Below, piece after piece: positions 19,701 to 26,817 of a stretch of DNA of 64,000 bases (position 1 is its first letter; each line of letters begins with the position of its first letter). The stretch spans positions 1,240,001 through 1,304,000 of the forward strand of contig JAFLBJ010000001.1 in assembly GCA_017303415.1 (NCBI GenBank), in the 5' to 3' direction. Below the pieces are notes generated by a model. The model saw only the letters and a list, made by a program, of their open reading frames with translations. It was not told the origin of the DNA and did not search any database. The stretch comes from Chitinophagales bacterium (GTDB lineage: Bacteria; Bacteroidota; Bacteroidia; Chitinophagales; Chitinophagaceae). A program made the translations under genes and the position numbers.

Positions 19701-20204
19701 TTTGTGGCCCTGGGTAAAAAGCTTGGACCGAACATGAAAGCGGTGGCCTCCGCCCTTTCTGCCTTTACCCAATCAGATATCACCATTTTGGAGCGGGATG
19801 GCGTGTATAATATTCCCATTAATGGTGAAGAAATACCAGTACTTTTATCGGAGGTCGAGATCAGTAGTGAAGATATCCCAGGGTGGACCGTGGCCAATAA
19901 AGGCAGTCTGACCATTGCACTGGATATCACCCTCAGTCCTGAATTGGAAAGCGAGGGGAATGCCCGTGAATTTGTGAACAGGATTCAGAAGATCCGCAAG
20001 GACAGTGGGTTTGACCTCACCGATCGCATTGAGGTTAAGGTAGCTGCCGCTGATGGAATGAAAAATTCGCTGGGAATGTTTAATGCCTATATTTGCGCGG
20101 AAATTCTGGCAGACAAACTGGATATTTTACCAGTTTTGACAGACGGTATAGATATTGAAGTAAATGAGATCACACTTAAAGTTCAGGTAATTAAAAAAGG
20201 GTAA
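16773..20204 (+). CDS. ileS: Isoleucine--tRNA ligase, type 2 (IleRS2-like), GXHH signature
   Basis: 1143 residues of class I aminoacyl-tRNA synthetase that charges tRNA-Ile. Visible parts: N-terminal nucleotide fold with PPSANGMPGIHHV (signature G57-I-H-H60 where most class I enzymes have HxGH), and an editing (CP1) domain with LAWTTTPWTLPSNLGLTV and a GTGIVHTAPAFGADDF block. The second signature is KMSKR (residues 690-694) in NKMSKRLGN, and an anticodon-binding domain includes EHLSNWYVRLCRRRFWKGE. The KMSKR variant and length point to the eukaryote-like IleRS2 group, which is known for low mupirocin sensitivity. The GXHH arrangement is the altered motif reported for hyper-resistant members. 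A DksA-like gene follows after 4 bp and is surely co-transcribed. Confidence 0.96.
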   Translation: MTSRYREFSGLNLPAIEQDILKKWTDNQAFEKSVSLRDGATPFVFYEGPPSANGMPGIHHVISRTLKDLVCRYKTMKGFQVNRKGGWDTHGLPIELGVEKELGITKEDIGKKITVEEYNRKCREAVLRYKDKWDEITRKMGYWVDLNDPYITFKNEYIETLWWLLKELYKKGLLYESVSIQPYSPAAGTGLSSHELNQPGTYKDVKDTSCVAMFKAVKNDRSAFLFEAAPVDEIFFLAWTTTPWTLPSNLGLTVGGNIDYVLVKTVNPYLHNTIHIILAKALLGKYFKPENESGDFSTYKNDGKNIPYQILTEFKGSAIEGCSYEQLLPYEANSPAQIEEITPGAKPFRVLVGDFVTTEDGTGIVHTAPAFGADDFRVGKKYNIGILTMVDRQGKFVDGLGEFSNRYVKNYKDQPDYEDVNVDISVKLKKENRAFKVEKYEHSYPHCWRTDKPVLYYPLDAWFIRTTAIKDRMVELNKTINWKPKSTGEGRFGNWLENMVDWNLSRSRYWGTPLPIWRSEDGEEVKCIGSITELKEEAQKAIDTLPRELIANSQKQLAGNIDLHKPYVDEIILVSDSGKPMYRVPDLIDVWFDSGAMPYAQWGLPDTSSGKFGPLSPENFFKYHALKADSTGTSTSAKSHIFPADFIAEGVDQTRGWFYTLHAIGSLLFDSVAYKTVVSNGLVLDKNGNKMSKRLGNVVNPFETIEKYGADATRWYLITNASPWDNLKFDIAGIQEVQRKFFGTLYNTYQFFALYANVDGFSFKEKYIPLAERPEIDRWILSSLHSLIKKVNGAMDDYEPTMAGRAVEEFLDEHLSNWYVRLCRRRFWKGEYEHDKICAYQTLYECLETLVRLIAPVSPFFSDAVFQNLNAVTNRFGVDSVHHADFPTADESMIDTALEERMQLAQDASSLILSLRKKVNIKVRQPLRRVLIPVLDPAMMAQLKQVEDLIKSEVNIKEVEYLTETEGFIKKKIKPNFVALGKKLGPNMKAVASALSAFTQSDITILERDGVYNIPINGEEIPVLLSEVEISSEDIPGWTVANKGSLTIALDITLSPELESEGNAREFVNRIQKIRKDSGFDLTDRIEVKVAAADGMKNSLGMFNAYICAEILADKLDILPVLTDGIDIEVNEITLKVQVIKKG

Positions 20205-20208
20205 GCGT

Positions 20209-21060
20209 ATGCCAAACAAGAAAAAAGCGGCACCCAAGAAAGCAGCCAAACCCGCTAAAAAAGCGGTGGTAAAGAAAGCGGCTCCCAAAAAGGCGGCCCC
20301 CGCCAAGGCGGCTGCTAAGAAGCCTGCCCCGGCCAAGAAAGCCCCGGTCAAAAAGGCCCCGGCGAAAAAGGCCCCGGTAAAGCCCGCTCCCACGCCCAAG
20401 AAAGCGATTGCTAAGAAACCGGCTGCCCCTGTGGCCAAAAAACCAGAGCCCAAAAAGGCAGCACCTGTTGTAGTAGCCCCGAAACCGGTGGCAAAAAAAC
20501 CTACTTCTTCCGCACCCGATCCGAAATCACTCGTTTCCGTAAAACCCGTAATCAAACCCATTGTGAAAAAAGAAACCCCGAAGCCCTCGAAAGTGGTCAT
20601 CCCTAAAACGACCGTTAAGACAGTTAAAAAGTATGAACCTGAGTTTACGCGGTCTGTACTTGATACACCCAATATGGAGCATACCGGCCCTACCCAGCGG
20701 TATAGTGATGCCGACCTGAATGAATTCAGGGAGATCATCATGAAAAAACTGGATGCAGCCAAAAAAGAGCTCAATTATCTCCAGGGTCTGATCACCCGTA
20801 AGGATGAAACCGGAGATATGGATGAAGGCCGCTATATGACCATGGAGGATGGTAGCGTGAGCATGGAAAGAGAACAGCTTAGCCAGATGGCAAGCCGTCA
20901 GATCACCTTTATTGATCACCTGGAAAAGGCCATGATGCGTATTGAGAATAAAACCTATGGTATTTGCCGGGTTACTGGTAAACTGATCGATAAGGCCCGC
21001 CTGCGTGCTGTGCCCCATGCCACCCTGAGCATCGAGGCCAAACAGATGATGAATAAGTAA
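20209..21060 (+). CDS. DksA/TraR-like protein with histone H1-like N-terminal tail
   Basis: 283 residues in two parts. Residues 1 to about 140 form an extremely Lys/Ala/Pro-rich tail (repeated KKAAPKKA, KKAPVKKAP units) like eukaryotic H1 or bacterial Hc1 tails, and it probably binds DNA. Residues about 165-283 resemble DksA/TraR: a coiled-coil helical pair (NEFREIIMKKLDAAKKELNY) and a C-terminal YGICRVTGKLIDKARLRAVPHA zinc-finger remnant. Only the first of four finger cysteines is kept. DksA-type proteins act on RNA polymerase in the secondary channel. The tail fusion suggests a nucleoid-associated variant. It starts 4 bp after ileS and ends before a strong terminator. A large antisense frame over the tail is a composition artefact. 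Confidence 0.85.
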   Translation: MPNKKKAAPKKAAKPAKKAVVKKAAPKKAAPAKAAAKKPAPAKKAPVKKAPAKKAPVKPAPTPKKAIAKKPAAPVAKKPEPKKAAPVVVAPKPVAKKPTSSAPDPKSLVSVKPVIKPIVKKETPKPSKVVIPKTTVKTVKKYEPEFTRSVLDTPNMEHTGPTQRYSDADLNEFREIIMKKLDAAKKELNYLQGLITRKDETGDMDEGRYMTMEDGSVSMEREQLSQMASRQITFIDHLEKAMMRIENKTYGICRVTGKLIDKARLRAVPHATLSIEAKQMMNK

Positions 21061-21091
21061 TCTTTTCTACGATATTCTTTGATCTATTGTG

Positions 21092-21122
21092 ATACCGGTT
21101 CCCAGGAACCGGTATTTTGTTT
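21092..21122 (+). terminator. Rho-independent terminator after the ileS-dksA-like operon
   Basis: An 11-bp GC-rich stem (21092-21102 with 21105-21115; core ACCGGTTCC/GGAACCGGT) is followed by TTTTGTTT. Confidence 0.85.
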
Positions 21123-21141
21123 CACCCCAACACACTTGCGC

Positions 21142-22482
21142 ATGAAAAAACATCTGCTTTTCTACTTGACATTTCTTTTACTAGGTCTGTCCGCAATTTC
21201 CCAGCGAAACGGCCTGGTGGCCGGTCCCATGCTGGGCCCTGTTGAACTTCGCGAAGCCCGTCTCTGGGTAGAGGTTACCCCACAGGTAAAGGCTGTAGCC
21301 CTACGGTATTTCAAAAAAGGAGAGCCCGCGCTTGCAAAGACCAAATCCTATAAAGGGGTATTGGGTCAGGATTTCAATCCCATTCAATTATTGGTCGGGG
21401 GGCTTGAGCCTGCCACTACCTATATGTATGAATGGTGGGTGGATGGTAAACCATCGGGCGCCAAAGGCAGTTTCACTACAAAAACCCTTTGGCAATGGCG
21501 AGACCCGGCTCCGGATTTTTCCTTTCTTACCGGTTCCTGTGCTTATTTTAATGAGCCTGCCTATGACCGTCCCGGCACACCCTATGGAAAAGACACCTCC
21601 ATTTTCCTGACCATGGCCAAAGAAAATTCAGCTTTCATGCTCTGGCTGGGCGATAACTGGTACACCCGCGATGTGGATTTTGCAGAATGGGGGCTTTGGT
21701 ATCGGGCGCATCATGACCGGGCGCAACCCGTATTGCGCGACCTGCTGAAGAAGATGCCCCACTATGCCACCTGGGATGATCATGACTATGGCCCGAATGA
21801 TATTGGGACAAATTTTATTTTAAAAGATAAAACAAGGGAGGTCTTTTCCAACTATTGGTGTAACCCATCCTATGGGGAGGATGGCAAAGGCATCTATACC
21901 CAGTTCAGTTATTCCGATGTAGATTTTTTCCTCACGGATGACCGCACCTGGCGCAGTGCCGATGAAATGCCCGATAGCATCAATGGTCTGCCCAATCCCG
22001 ATAAACGCATGCTGGGCAAACAACAAATGGATTGGTTGAAGAATGCCCTGCGATATAGCATGGCCAGCTTTAAGGTGGTAGTTGTGGGTAGCCAGGTGTT
22101 AAATCCCGTTTCTCCCTTTGATAAGCTGCGCGATTTTCCGGTTGAATATGGTGAACTCATGGCTTTTTTAGCAGATAATAAGATCAAGGGTGTGGTATTC
22201 CTGACCGGTGACCGTCATCACAGCGAAGTAATCCGGGTGGAACGCCCGGGTACGTATCCCCTGTACGATGTAACGGTTTCTCCGCTTACCTCCGGTACCC
22301 ATGTTTTTGGTTCCGCAGAAAAAAATAACCCTTATCGTGTTTACGGGTTGGATCAAAAGCAGAATTATGGACGTATCAGTATCACCGGAAAGACCGGGGA
22401 ACGTATCTTGCAGGTCAACTTTGTGGGGGTGAATGGGGAGGATTATGGAAGTTGGAAGGTTTCGGAAAAGGAACTTCAGTAA
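21142..22482 (+). CDS. PhoD-like secreted metallophosphatase
   Basis: 446 residues from ATG 21142, where the signal peptide MKKHLLFYLTFLLLGLSAIS begins. The frame is open from 21079, but that part runs through the upstream terminator. An N-terminal fibronectin-like domain (about 25-120) precedes a calcineurin-type metallophosphatase of the PhoD group. Metal-ligand motifs are visible as LTGSCAYF, WLGDNWYTRDVDF, YATWDDHDYGPND and FLTGDRHHSEV. PhoD enzymes are periplasmic or secreted phosphodiesterases/alkaline phosphatases that release phosphate. The specific substrate is unknown. No transmembrane anchor beyond the signal was seen. It stands alone between a terminator and a heptamer array. Confidence 0.88.
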   Translation: MKKHLLFYLTFLLLGLSAISQRNGLVAGPMLGPVELREARLWVEVTPQVKAVALRYFKKGEPALAKTKSYKGVLGQDFNPIQLLVGGLEPATTYMYEWWVDGKPSGAKGSFTTKTLWQWRDPAPDFSFLTGSCAYFNEPAYDRPGTPYGKDTSIFLTMAKENSAFMLWLGDNWYTRDVDFAEWGLWYRAHHDRAQPVLRDLLKKMPHYATWDDHDYGPNDIGTNFILKDKTREVFSNYWCNPSYGEDGKGIYTQFSYSDVDFFLTDDRTWRSADEMPDSINGLPNPDKRMLGKQQMDWLKNALRYSMASFKVVVVGSQVLNPVSPFDKLRDFPVEYGELMAFLADNKIKGVVFLTGDRHHSEVIRVERPGTYPLYDVTVSPLTSGTHVFGSAEKNNPYRVYGLDQKQNYGRISITGKTGERILQVNFVGVNGEDYGSWKVSEKELQ

Positions 22483-22497
22483 GAGAAGATTTTAAGG

Positions 22498-22526
22498 GCT
22501 AATAGCTAATAGCTTTTGGCCATTAG
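22498..22526. repeat. Heptamer array, TAGC family (A2)
   Basis: Exact units gctaata x2, gcttttg, gccatta and a final g. The first and last units are inverted with respect to each other, so a short hairpin can form. It lies between two co-directional genes. Confidence 0.75.
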
Positions 22527-22550
22527 GGTAAATCAAAGAATTTTATTCAA

Positions 22551-23021
22551 ATGACCATTCAGTTTTCCTACGACAAAAGTAAAGTGCTCCAGGCGCTGCG
22601 CTATCATTTTATCAGCCAGAAGGAGTTACGCCTCATGCTCATTCTTGTCAATGTATTTGCGCTGACTTCGGCTGCTTTATTCTTTTTTAAAAAGGTCACC
22701 CCGCTTGCTTTTTTACTTGGTTCATTTCTCTGGTTTGGCTTTATGATCGTCATCTGGTTTGTGCTACCACTCGTCATTTACCGGAAGGCGGATACATTCA
22801 AAGATCATTTTACGCTGCATTTTGGTGAGCAGGAATTTACATTGGGAAATGAACGTGGTCAGCGTGCTTTTCCCTGGAGTACCGTTAAGAAAATGGTAGA
22901 GAGCCCGCATTTCTTTCATTTGTATTTTGATACCAAATCTTTTTTCCTGGTGCCTAAAGATGCCTGTGAAGATGTGGTGGGTGTTCGTAAGTTGATGCGG
23001 GAGAAAGTAGGGAGCAAATAG
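22551..23021 (+). CDS. YcxB-like small membrane protein
   Basis: 156 residues with two predicted transmembrane helices (about 28-46, LMLILVNVFALTSAALFFF, and about 50-75, LAFLLGSFLWFGFMIVIWF). A cytoplasmic C-terminal domain follows with HFGEQEFTLGNERGQRAFPWSTVKKMVESPHFF and a stretch ending LVPKDAC. That pattern (two helices, then W-x-x-V-K-x-x-x-E-x-x-x-x-F-x-L) is the YcxB-like family of unknown function. The last codons (K-stop) already lie in a heptamer array that follows. No operon partner is apparent. Confidence 0.7.
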   Translation: MTIQFSYDKSKVLQALRYHFISQKELRLMLILVNVFALTSAALFFFKKVTPLAFLLGSFLWFGFMIVIWFVLPLVIYRKADTFKDHFTLHFGEQEFTLGNERGQRAFPWSTVKKMVESPHFFHLYFDTKSFFLVPKDACEDVVGVRKLMREKVGSK

Positions 23022-23096
23022 TAATAAGAAATAAGGAAGTAGGCGCACCTGGCTATTCTACTTCCTTATTCCTTATTTTCTATTTCTTATTTCCTA
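23016..23096. repeat. Inverted heptamer arrays, AATAAGG family (F), convergent intergenic
   Basis: Left units are aaatagt, aataaga, aataagg, aagtagg (23016-23043). Right units are ctacttc, cttattc, cttattt, tctattt, cttattt (23058-23092), the inverted form. The stop codons of both flanking convergent genes fall inside or at the edge of the arrays. Confidence 0.8.
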
Positions 23097-23522
23097 GAGG
23101 GCTTTTTCCATTTCATAATGCGGAATGGAGATTTCCAGAAATTCATCACTCACAACCTGATATCCCATTTTCTCAAAAAAACCTACTACAGGTTTGCGGG
23201 CGTGCATATTGAGTACTTTATAACCCTGGTCGCGGGCGATGTTTTCGGCAAAAAGGATCATTGCTCGACCAATACCCTTACCTTGCAGGTCGTTTAGGAC
23301 GGCCATTTGCCGGAGACGGACTTTATCATTGGATTCTTTAACCAACATACAGCAACCCAGGATACTTTCATCCTCAAAGGCTCCGATCAGGAGGTTTTCT
23401 TTTTCTTTTTCCAATTCTTCTTTAGAAAAATGGATTCCGATCGGCCGACGCAGGATATCGTCCCTTAACTTTACCATGAGTAGGTATTCGGGGGTGCCGT
23501 GGTCAATTATTTTAAGGGCCAT
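23094..23522 (-). CDS. GNAT family N-acetyltransferase
   Basis: 142 residues that fill one GNAT domain. The acetyl-CoA-binding motif A is RQMAVLNDLQGKGIGRAMI (about residues 70-90), preceded by the ILGCCMLV strand. The C-terminal motif is KPVVGFFEKMGYQVVSDEF. Close relatives include ElaA/small-molecule acetyltransferases of Bacteroidota, but the substrate cannot be named. It is convergent with the YcxB-like gene and divergent from acpP. The intergenic gap to acpP (about 200 bp) is AT-rich. Confidence 0.85.
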   Translation of the reverse strand: MALKIIDHGTPEYLLMVKLRDDILRRPIGIHFSKEELEKEKENLLIGAFEDESILGCCMLVKESNDKVRLRQMAVLNDLQGKGIGRAMILFAENIARDQGYKVLNMHARKPVVGFFEKMGYQVVSDEFLEISIPHYEMEKAL

Positions 23523-23665
23523 CCGTGTTGGTTTTGGGGGTCGTTTCGGTGAATCAATTCAATTTACAACATCATATTAACATGACCAATCCGCCATTTC
23601 CTATTCATTTGTCCGAAATACCCTCAAAAGTCATTAATTATCAATTTTTTAGGAAAAAAATGACC

Positions 23666-23700
23666 TTTGCGTTGTGATTTATTCAAAAATTATATTTTTG
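23666..23700 (+). promoter_or_regulatory. Promoter of acpP (-33 TTTG, -7 TATTTTTG)
   Basis: TTTG at 23666-23669 and TATTTTTG at 23693-23700 are separated by 23 nt and match the Bacteroidota sigma-ABfr consensus. An alternative TTG at 23672-23674 gives 18-nt spacing. The expected start site is about 20 nt before the acpP ATG. Confidence 0.75.
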
Positions 23701-23726
23701 CACCCTAATAACCAAATTATTGAAAC

Positions 23727-23963
23727 ATGTCAGACATCGCCTCCCGAGTAAAAAAGATCATCGTAGACAAATTAGGTGTAGACGAAGCAGAAGTAACAAG
23801 TGAAGCTTCTTTTACAAATGATTTAGGTGCCGATTCCCTTGACACCGTTGAGTTGATCATGGAGTTCGAAAAAGAATTCAACATCTCCATTCCCGATGAA
23901 CAGGCTGAAACCATTACTACTGTGGGTCAGGCTGTCGCTTACCTGGAAGAAAACGCCAAGTAA
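23727..23963 (+). CDS. acpP: Acyl carrier protein
   Basis: A 78-residue acidic four-helix carrier protein. The phosphopantetheine attachment site is S37 in the [14 protein letters not shown] motif. It carries growing acyl chains for type II fatty-acid synthesis in the cytoplasm. The gene directly precedes fabF, the usual order. A good promoter lies upstream, and a hairpin with a T-run between acpP and fabF would let acpP be expressed at a higher level than the downstream genes. Confidence 0.98.
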   Translation: MSDIASRVKKIIVDKLGVDEAEVTSEASFTNDLGADSLDTVELIMEFEKEFNISIPDEQAETITTVGQAVAYLEENAK

Positions 23964-24006
23964 TTGCGCCCGCAGTTTGCGGGGCTGAATGGAAATAAAA
24001 TTAAAT

Positions 24007-24043
24007 CCGCCTTCCGCCTGTTTACAACAGCGAAGGCGGTTTT
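24007..24043 (+). terminator. Hairpin with T-run between acpP and fabF (probable partial terminator)
   Basis: An 8-bp stem CCGCCTTC/GAAGGCGG (24007-24014 with 24032-24039) is followed by TTTTATCTTT. It lies within an otherwise continuous acpP-fabF-rnc operon, so it probably attenuates rather than ends transcription. Confidence 0.75.
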
Positions 24044-24074
24044 ATCTTTAACACAATAACAATCCACAGGCACT

Positions 24075-25328
24075 ATGGAATTAAAAAGAGTAGTTGTGAC
24101 GGGGATGGGCGCCTTGACGCCGCTTGGCAATACGATAGACGAATATTGGAACAGTTTGATCAATGGAGTTTCCGGCGCCGCGATGATCACCCAGTTTGAT
24201 GCCAGTAAGTTCCGGACAAAATTTGCTTGTGAAGTAAAGAATTTTGAACCTACCCAGTACCTGGATAAAAAAGAAGCCCGCAAGATCGATCGCTTTACCC
24301 AATTTGCCCTGGTGGTAAGTGACCAGGCCATGGCCGATGCAGGTCTGGGTCCGGATAATATCGATCCGGATAAAGTAGGGGTGGTCTTTGCATCAGGTAT
24401 TGGCGGATTGATCACCTTTCAACATGAGGTAACAGATTTTGCCCGCGGCGATGGTACCCCTCGCTTCAACCCTTTTTTCATTCCCAAGATGATCCTGGAT
24501 ATTGCGGCGGGTCAGATCTCCATGCGGCATAATCTGCGCGGACCCAACTTTGCCGTGGTGAGCGCCTGCGCCAGCAGCACCAATGCCATCATTGAGGCCT
24601 ATAACTTACTCCGGTTGAACAAAGCCGATATCATCCTCACCGGCGGAAGCGAGGCCGTGATCTCCGAAGCAGGAGTAGGAGGATTTAATGCCATGAAGGC
24701 CATGAGTGAGCGGAATGATAGTCCCCAAACCGCCAGCCGCCCCTACGACAAAGACCGCGACGGTTTTGTGATGGGAGAAGCCGCCGGTATGTTGGTACTG
24801 GAAGAATTGGAACACGCCAAAGCACGTGGTGCCCGTATCTACTGCGAAGTAGTAGGAGGTGGCGCTACCGCCGATGCCCACCACATCACCGCCCCACACC
24901 CGGAAGGATTGGGTGCCCGGAATGTGATGCTTGCGGCCCTGCGTGATGGTGAAATGGAGGCTACGGAGATCGATTATATCAATACACACGGAACCTCTAC
25001 ACCCATAGGGGACGGAGCCGAGGTAAAGGCCATTACACAAGTATTTGGCGAACATGCCTATAACCTGAATATCAGTTCCACCAAGTCAATGACCGGGCAC
25101 TGCCTGGGCGCTGCCGGGGTGATCGAAGCCATTGCCTGTATCAAAGCCGTGATGCACGATATTGTACCCCCAACGATTAACCACTTTACCGATGACCCGG
25201 AACTGGATCCTAAATTGAACTTCACTTTCAACAAGGCCCAGCAACGAACCGTGAATGCAGCCCTGAGTAATACTTTTGGGTTTGGTGGTCACAACGCCTG
25301 TGTCATCGTTAAAAAGTACAAGGGATAA
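24075..25328 (+). CDS. fabF: 3-oxoacyl-ACP synthase II
   Basis: A 417-residue condensing enzyme of type II fatty-acid synthesis that elongates acyl-ACP with malonyl-ACP. The catalytic triad is visible: C165 in VVSACASSTNAI, H305 in INTHGTSTPIGD and H342 in KSMTGHCLGAAG. The C-terminal FGFGGHNA motif of the ketosynthase fold is also present. Length is as usual for FabF. It sits between acpP and rnc, the common order. Confidence 0.98.
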   Translation: MELKRVVVTGMGALTPLGNTIDEYWNSLINGVSGAAMITQFDASKFRTKFACEVKNFEPTQYLDKKEARKIDRFTQFALVVSDQAMADAGLGPDNIDPDKVGVVFASGIGGLITFQHEVTDFARGDGTPRFNPFFIPKMILDIAAGQISMRHNLRGPNFAVVSACASSTNAIIEAYNLLRLNKADIILTGGSEAVISEAGVGGFNAMKAMSERNDSPQTASRPYDKDRDGFVMGEAAGMLVLEELEHAKARGARIYCEVVGGGATADAHHITAPHPEGLGARNVMLAALRDGEMEATEIDYINTHGTSTPIGDGAEVKAITQVFGEHAYNLNISSTKSMTGHCLGAAGVIEAIACIKAVMHDIVPPTINHFTDDPELDPKLNFTFNKAQQRTVNAALSNTFGFGGHNACVIVKKYKG

Positions 25329-25370
25329 GTAAATTTCTTGACCGCGAAAAAAAATTGTAGTTTACAAATC

Positions 25371-26099
25371 GTGGATTTTTTCAAACGTATTTTCAAGAAC
25401 CGTGGGTTTTCGTTTAAGGGGGAACTGAAGAATATTCTTGGTTTCACCCCCGGCAACCTTTCGCTGTACAAGACCGCCCTTACCCACCGTTCCGTGCGCG
25501 AAAATTCGGATGAGAACAACGAACGCCTCGAATACCTCGGAGATGCTGTACTGAGCGCCCTGATCGCCGATTACCTGTTCAAACGTTACCCCTACAAGGA
25601 TGAAGGCTTTCTGACCGAAATGAGGAGCAAGATGGTGAACCGCCAGCAACTCAATGAAATTGCAATGCGGATGGGGATCCGAAAGGTCACACTCTACAAC
25701 AAGAATGATAATTCACTCAAAGTAAGCCAGATCTTTGGCAATACTCTAGAAGCCCTGGTAGGAGCCATTTATCTCGATAAGGGATACAAGAAAACCAGTG
25801 TATGGGTCACCAAACGCATCATTCTCCCCCATATGTTCATTGATGATCTGGAATTACTGGAGATCAATCACAAAAACAAACTCTATGGCTGGGCCAATCG
25901 CAATGGCCATAACCTCGAATTTGAAACCGTAGAGGAAAAGATCGAGAATGGCCGCCGGTTATTCACCATCGCGGCTGTAGTGAATGGTGAAAAAGTATCT
26001 ATCGGCCGGGCCTATAACAAAAAAGACGCCTCCCAGATCGCCTCACAATTGGCCGTGGAGAAACTGAATATCGCGACTAGTGAGAGCCGTGAGACGTGA
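25371..26099 (+). CDS. rnc: Ribonuclease III
   Basis: About 242 residues from GTG 25371 (V/M-DFFKRIFKN). TTG 25338 in the same frame gives 253 residues, and neither start has strong support. The RNase III domain carries the catalytic signature NERLEYLGDAVLSALIADYL and the second acidic site GNTLEALVGAIYLDKGY. The double-stranded RNA-binding domain occupies the C-terminal third (NHKNKLYGWANRNGHNLEFE ... SQIASQLAVEKL). It processes rRNA and structured mRNAs. The final residues S-R-E-T-stop are encoded by a GTGAGAC heptamer array, so the native 3' end has probably been replaced by repeat sequence. Confidence 0.96.
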   Translation: MDFFKRIFKNRGFSFKGELKNILGFTPGNLSLYKTALTHRSVRENSDENNERLEYLGDAVLSALIADYLFKRYPYKDEGFLTEMRSKMVNRQQLNEIAMRMGIRKVTLYNKNDNSLKVSQIFGNTLEALVGAIYLDKGYKKTSVWVTKRIILPHMFIDDLELLEINHKNKLYGWANRNGHNLEFETVEEKIENGRRLFTIAAVVNGEKVSIGRAYNKKDASQIASQLAVEKLNIATSESRET

Positions 26100-26239
26100 G
26101 GCGTGAGAAGTGAATAGTGAATTATAGAAGCTGTTCCTTATGGTCAATAACTTATAACCTTTAACCAAATATTTGTTCCCCATTCACCATTCACTATTCA
26201 CTATTCACTATTCACGTCTCACGCCTCACGCCTCACGCT
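26087..26239. repeat. Inverted heptamer arrays, GTGAGRC/GTGAATA family (B1), convergent
   Basis: The left array (about 26087-26125) has gtgagac, gtgaggc, gtgagaa, gtgaata units. The right array (about 26181-26239) has the inverted units, attcact x several, then gtctcac and gcctcac. Outer units are GTGAGRC and inner units GTGAATA on both sides. The rnc and epimerase stop codons both lie inside the arrays. Confidence 0.88.
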
Positions 26240-26630
26240 CCTGACAAAGCTCCACCAACACCCCATTCGTCCCTTTTGGGTGCAGGAAACAAACGAGTTT
26301 ATTATCGGCGCCGTTCTTGGGTTTCTCATTTAGCAAAACAAACCCTTCCTGTTTCAACCGCTCCATTTCGGCATAGATATCCGTTACATCAAAAGCGATA
26401 TGGTGCATGCCTTCCCCTTTTTTTTCAATATACGTGGCGATCACACCGGTAGGGTCAGTGCTTTGCAATAACTCGATCTTGTTGCTGCCCGTCTGGAAAA
26501 ATGCCGTGTTCACTTTCTCCGATTCCACTAACTCCTGTTTGTAGCAAGGGGTGTTCAATAACTTCTCAAACAGGGGAATGGACTTTTCTAAGTCTTTGAC
26601 GGCGATGCCGATATGTTCAATTTTGTTCAT
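26226..26630 (-). CDS. mce: Methylmalonyl-CoA epimerase
   Basis: 134 residues from the ATG at 26630 (MNKIEHIGIAVKDLEKSI). A longer frame adds seven residues without support. It is a vicinal-oxygen-chelate protein with metal-ligand motifs EHIGIAV, GEGMHHIAFDV and a C-terminal VELCQE. It interconverts the R and S forms of methylmalonyl-CoA in the propionate/succinate pathway. Its last residues R-E-A-stop come from the adjacent heptamer array. A separate B12-binding domain protein of the mutase type is encoded at 58.8 kb. Confidence 0.93.
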   Translation of the reverse strand: MNKIEHIGIAVKDLEKSIPLFEKLLNTPCYKQELVESEKVNTAFFQTGSNKIELLQSTDPTGVIATYIEKKGEGMHHIAFDVTDIYAEMERLKQEGFVLLNEKPKNGADNKLVCFLHPKGTNGVLVELCQEREA

Positions 26631-26651
26631 ATGAGGAGGGTTTAAATACAA

Positions 26652-26705
26652 GCTTTTAGCTATTAGTCTTTAGGTATTGGCTAACCGCTAACAGCTAAAG
26701 GCTTA
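26652..26705. repeat. Heptamer array, TAGC family (A3), in a divergent gap
   Basis: Seven exact 7-nt units (gctttta, gctatta, gtcttta, ggtattg, gctaacc, gctaaca, gctaaag) plus gctta. The first units are inverted relative to the last, giving a hairpin. It lies between the divergently transcribed epimerase and iscS genes, where a terminator is not expected. Confidence 0.8.
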
Positions 26706-26776
26706 TCTCATTTACGATTTTGGTAAAAATAGCCTCTGGCCCTCATTTCGCCCATGACATTGACAACTTTTTGGGG

Positions 26777-26784
26777 TAATTTTG
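26777..26784 (+). promoter_or_regulatory. -7 box (TAATTTTG) before iscS
   Basis: TAATTTTG fits TAnnTTTG and lies 33 nt before ATG 26818. It supports that ATG as the start, since a TTG at 26782 would lie within the promoter. The -33 element is not clear. Confidence 0.5.
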
Positions 26785-26817
26785 TGTTGTAACGAAAACG
26801 AGCGAAATCATAGAGAT

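Noticed and set aside
19418-19930. Minus-strand 170-residue frame in ileS
   Set aside because: A Ser-rich shadow of the ileS coding strand with no family resemblance.
20127-20774. Antisense Gly/Ala/Phe-rich 215-residue frame
   Set aside because: It is the mirror of the Lys/Ala/Pro-rich tail of the DksA-like gene; codon composition forces an open frame.
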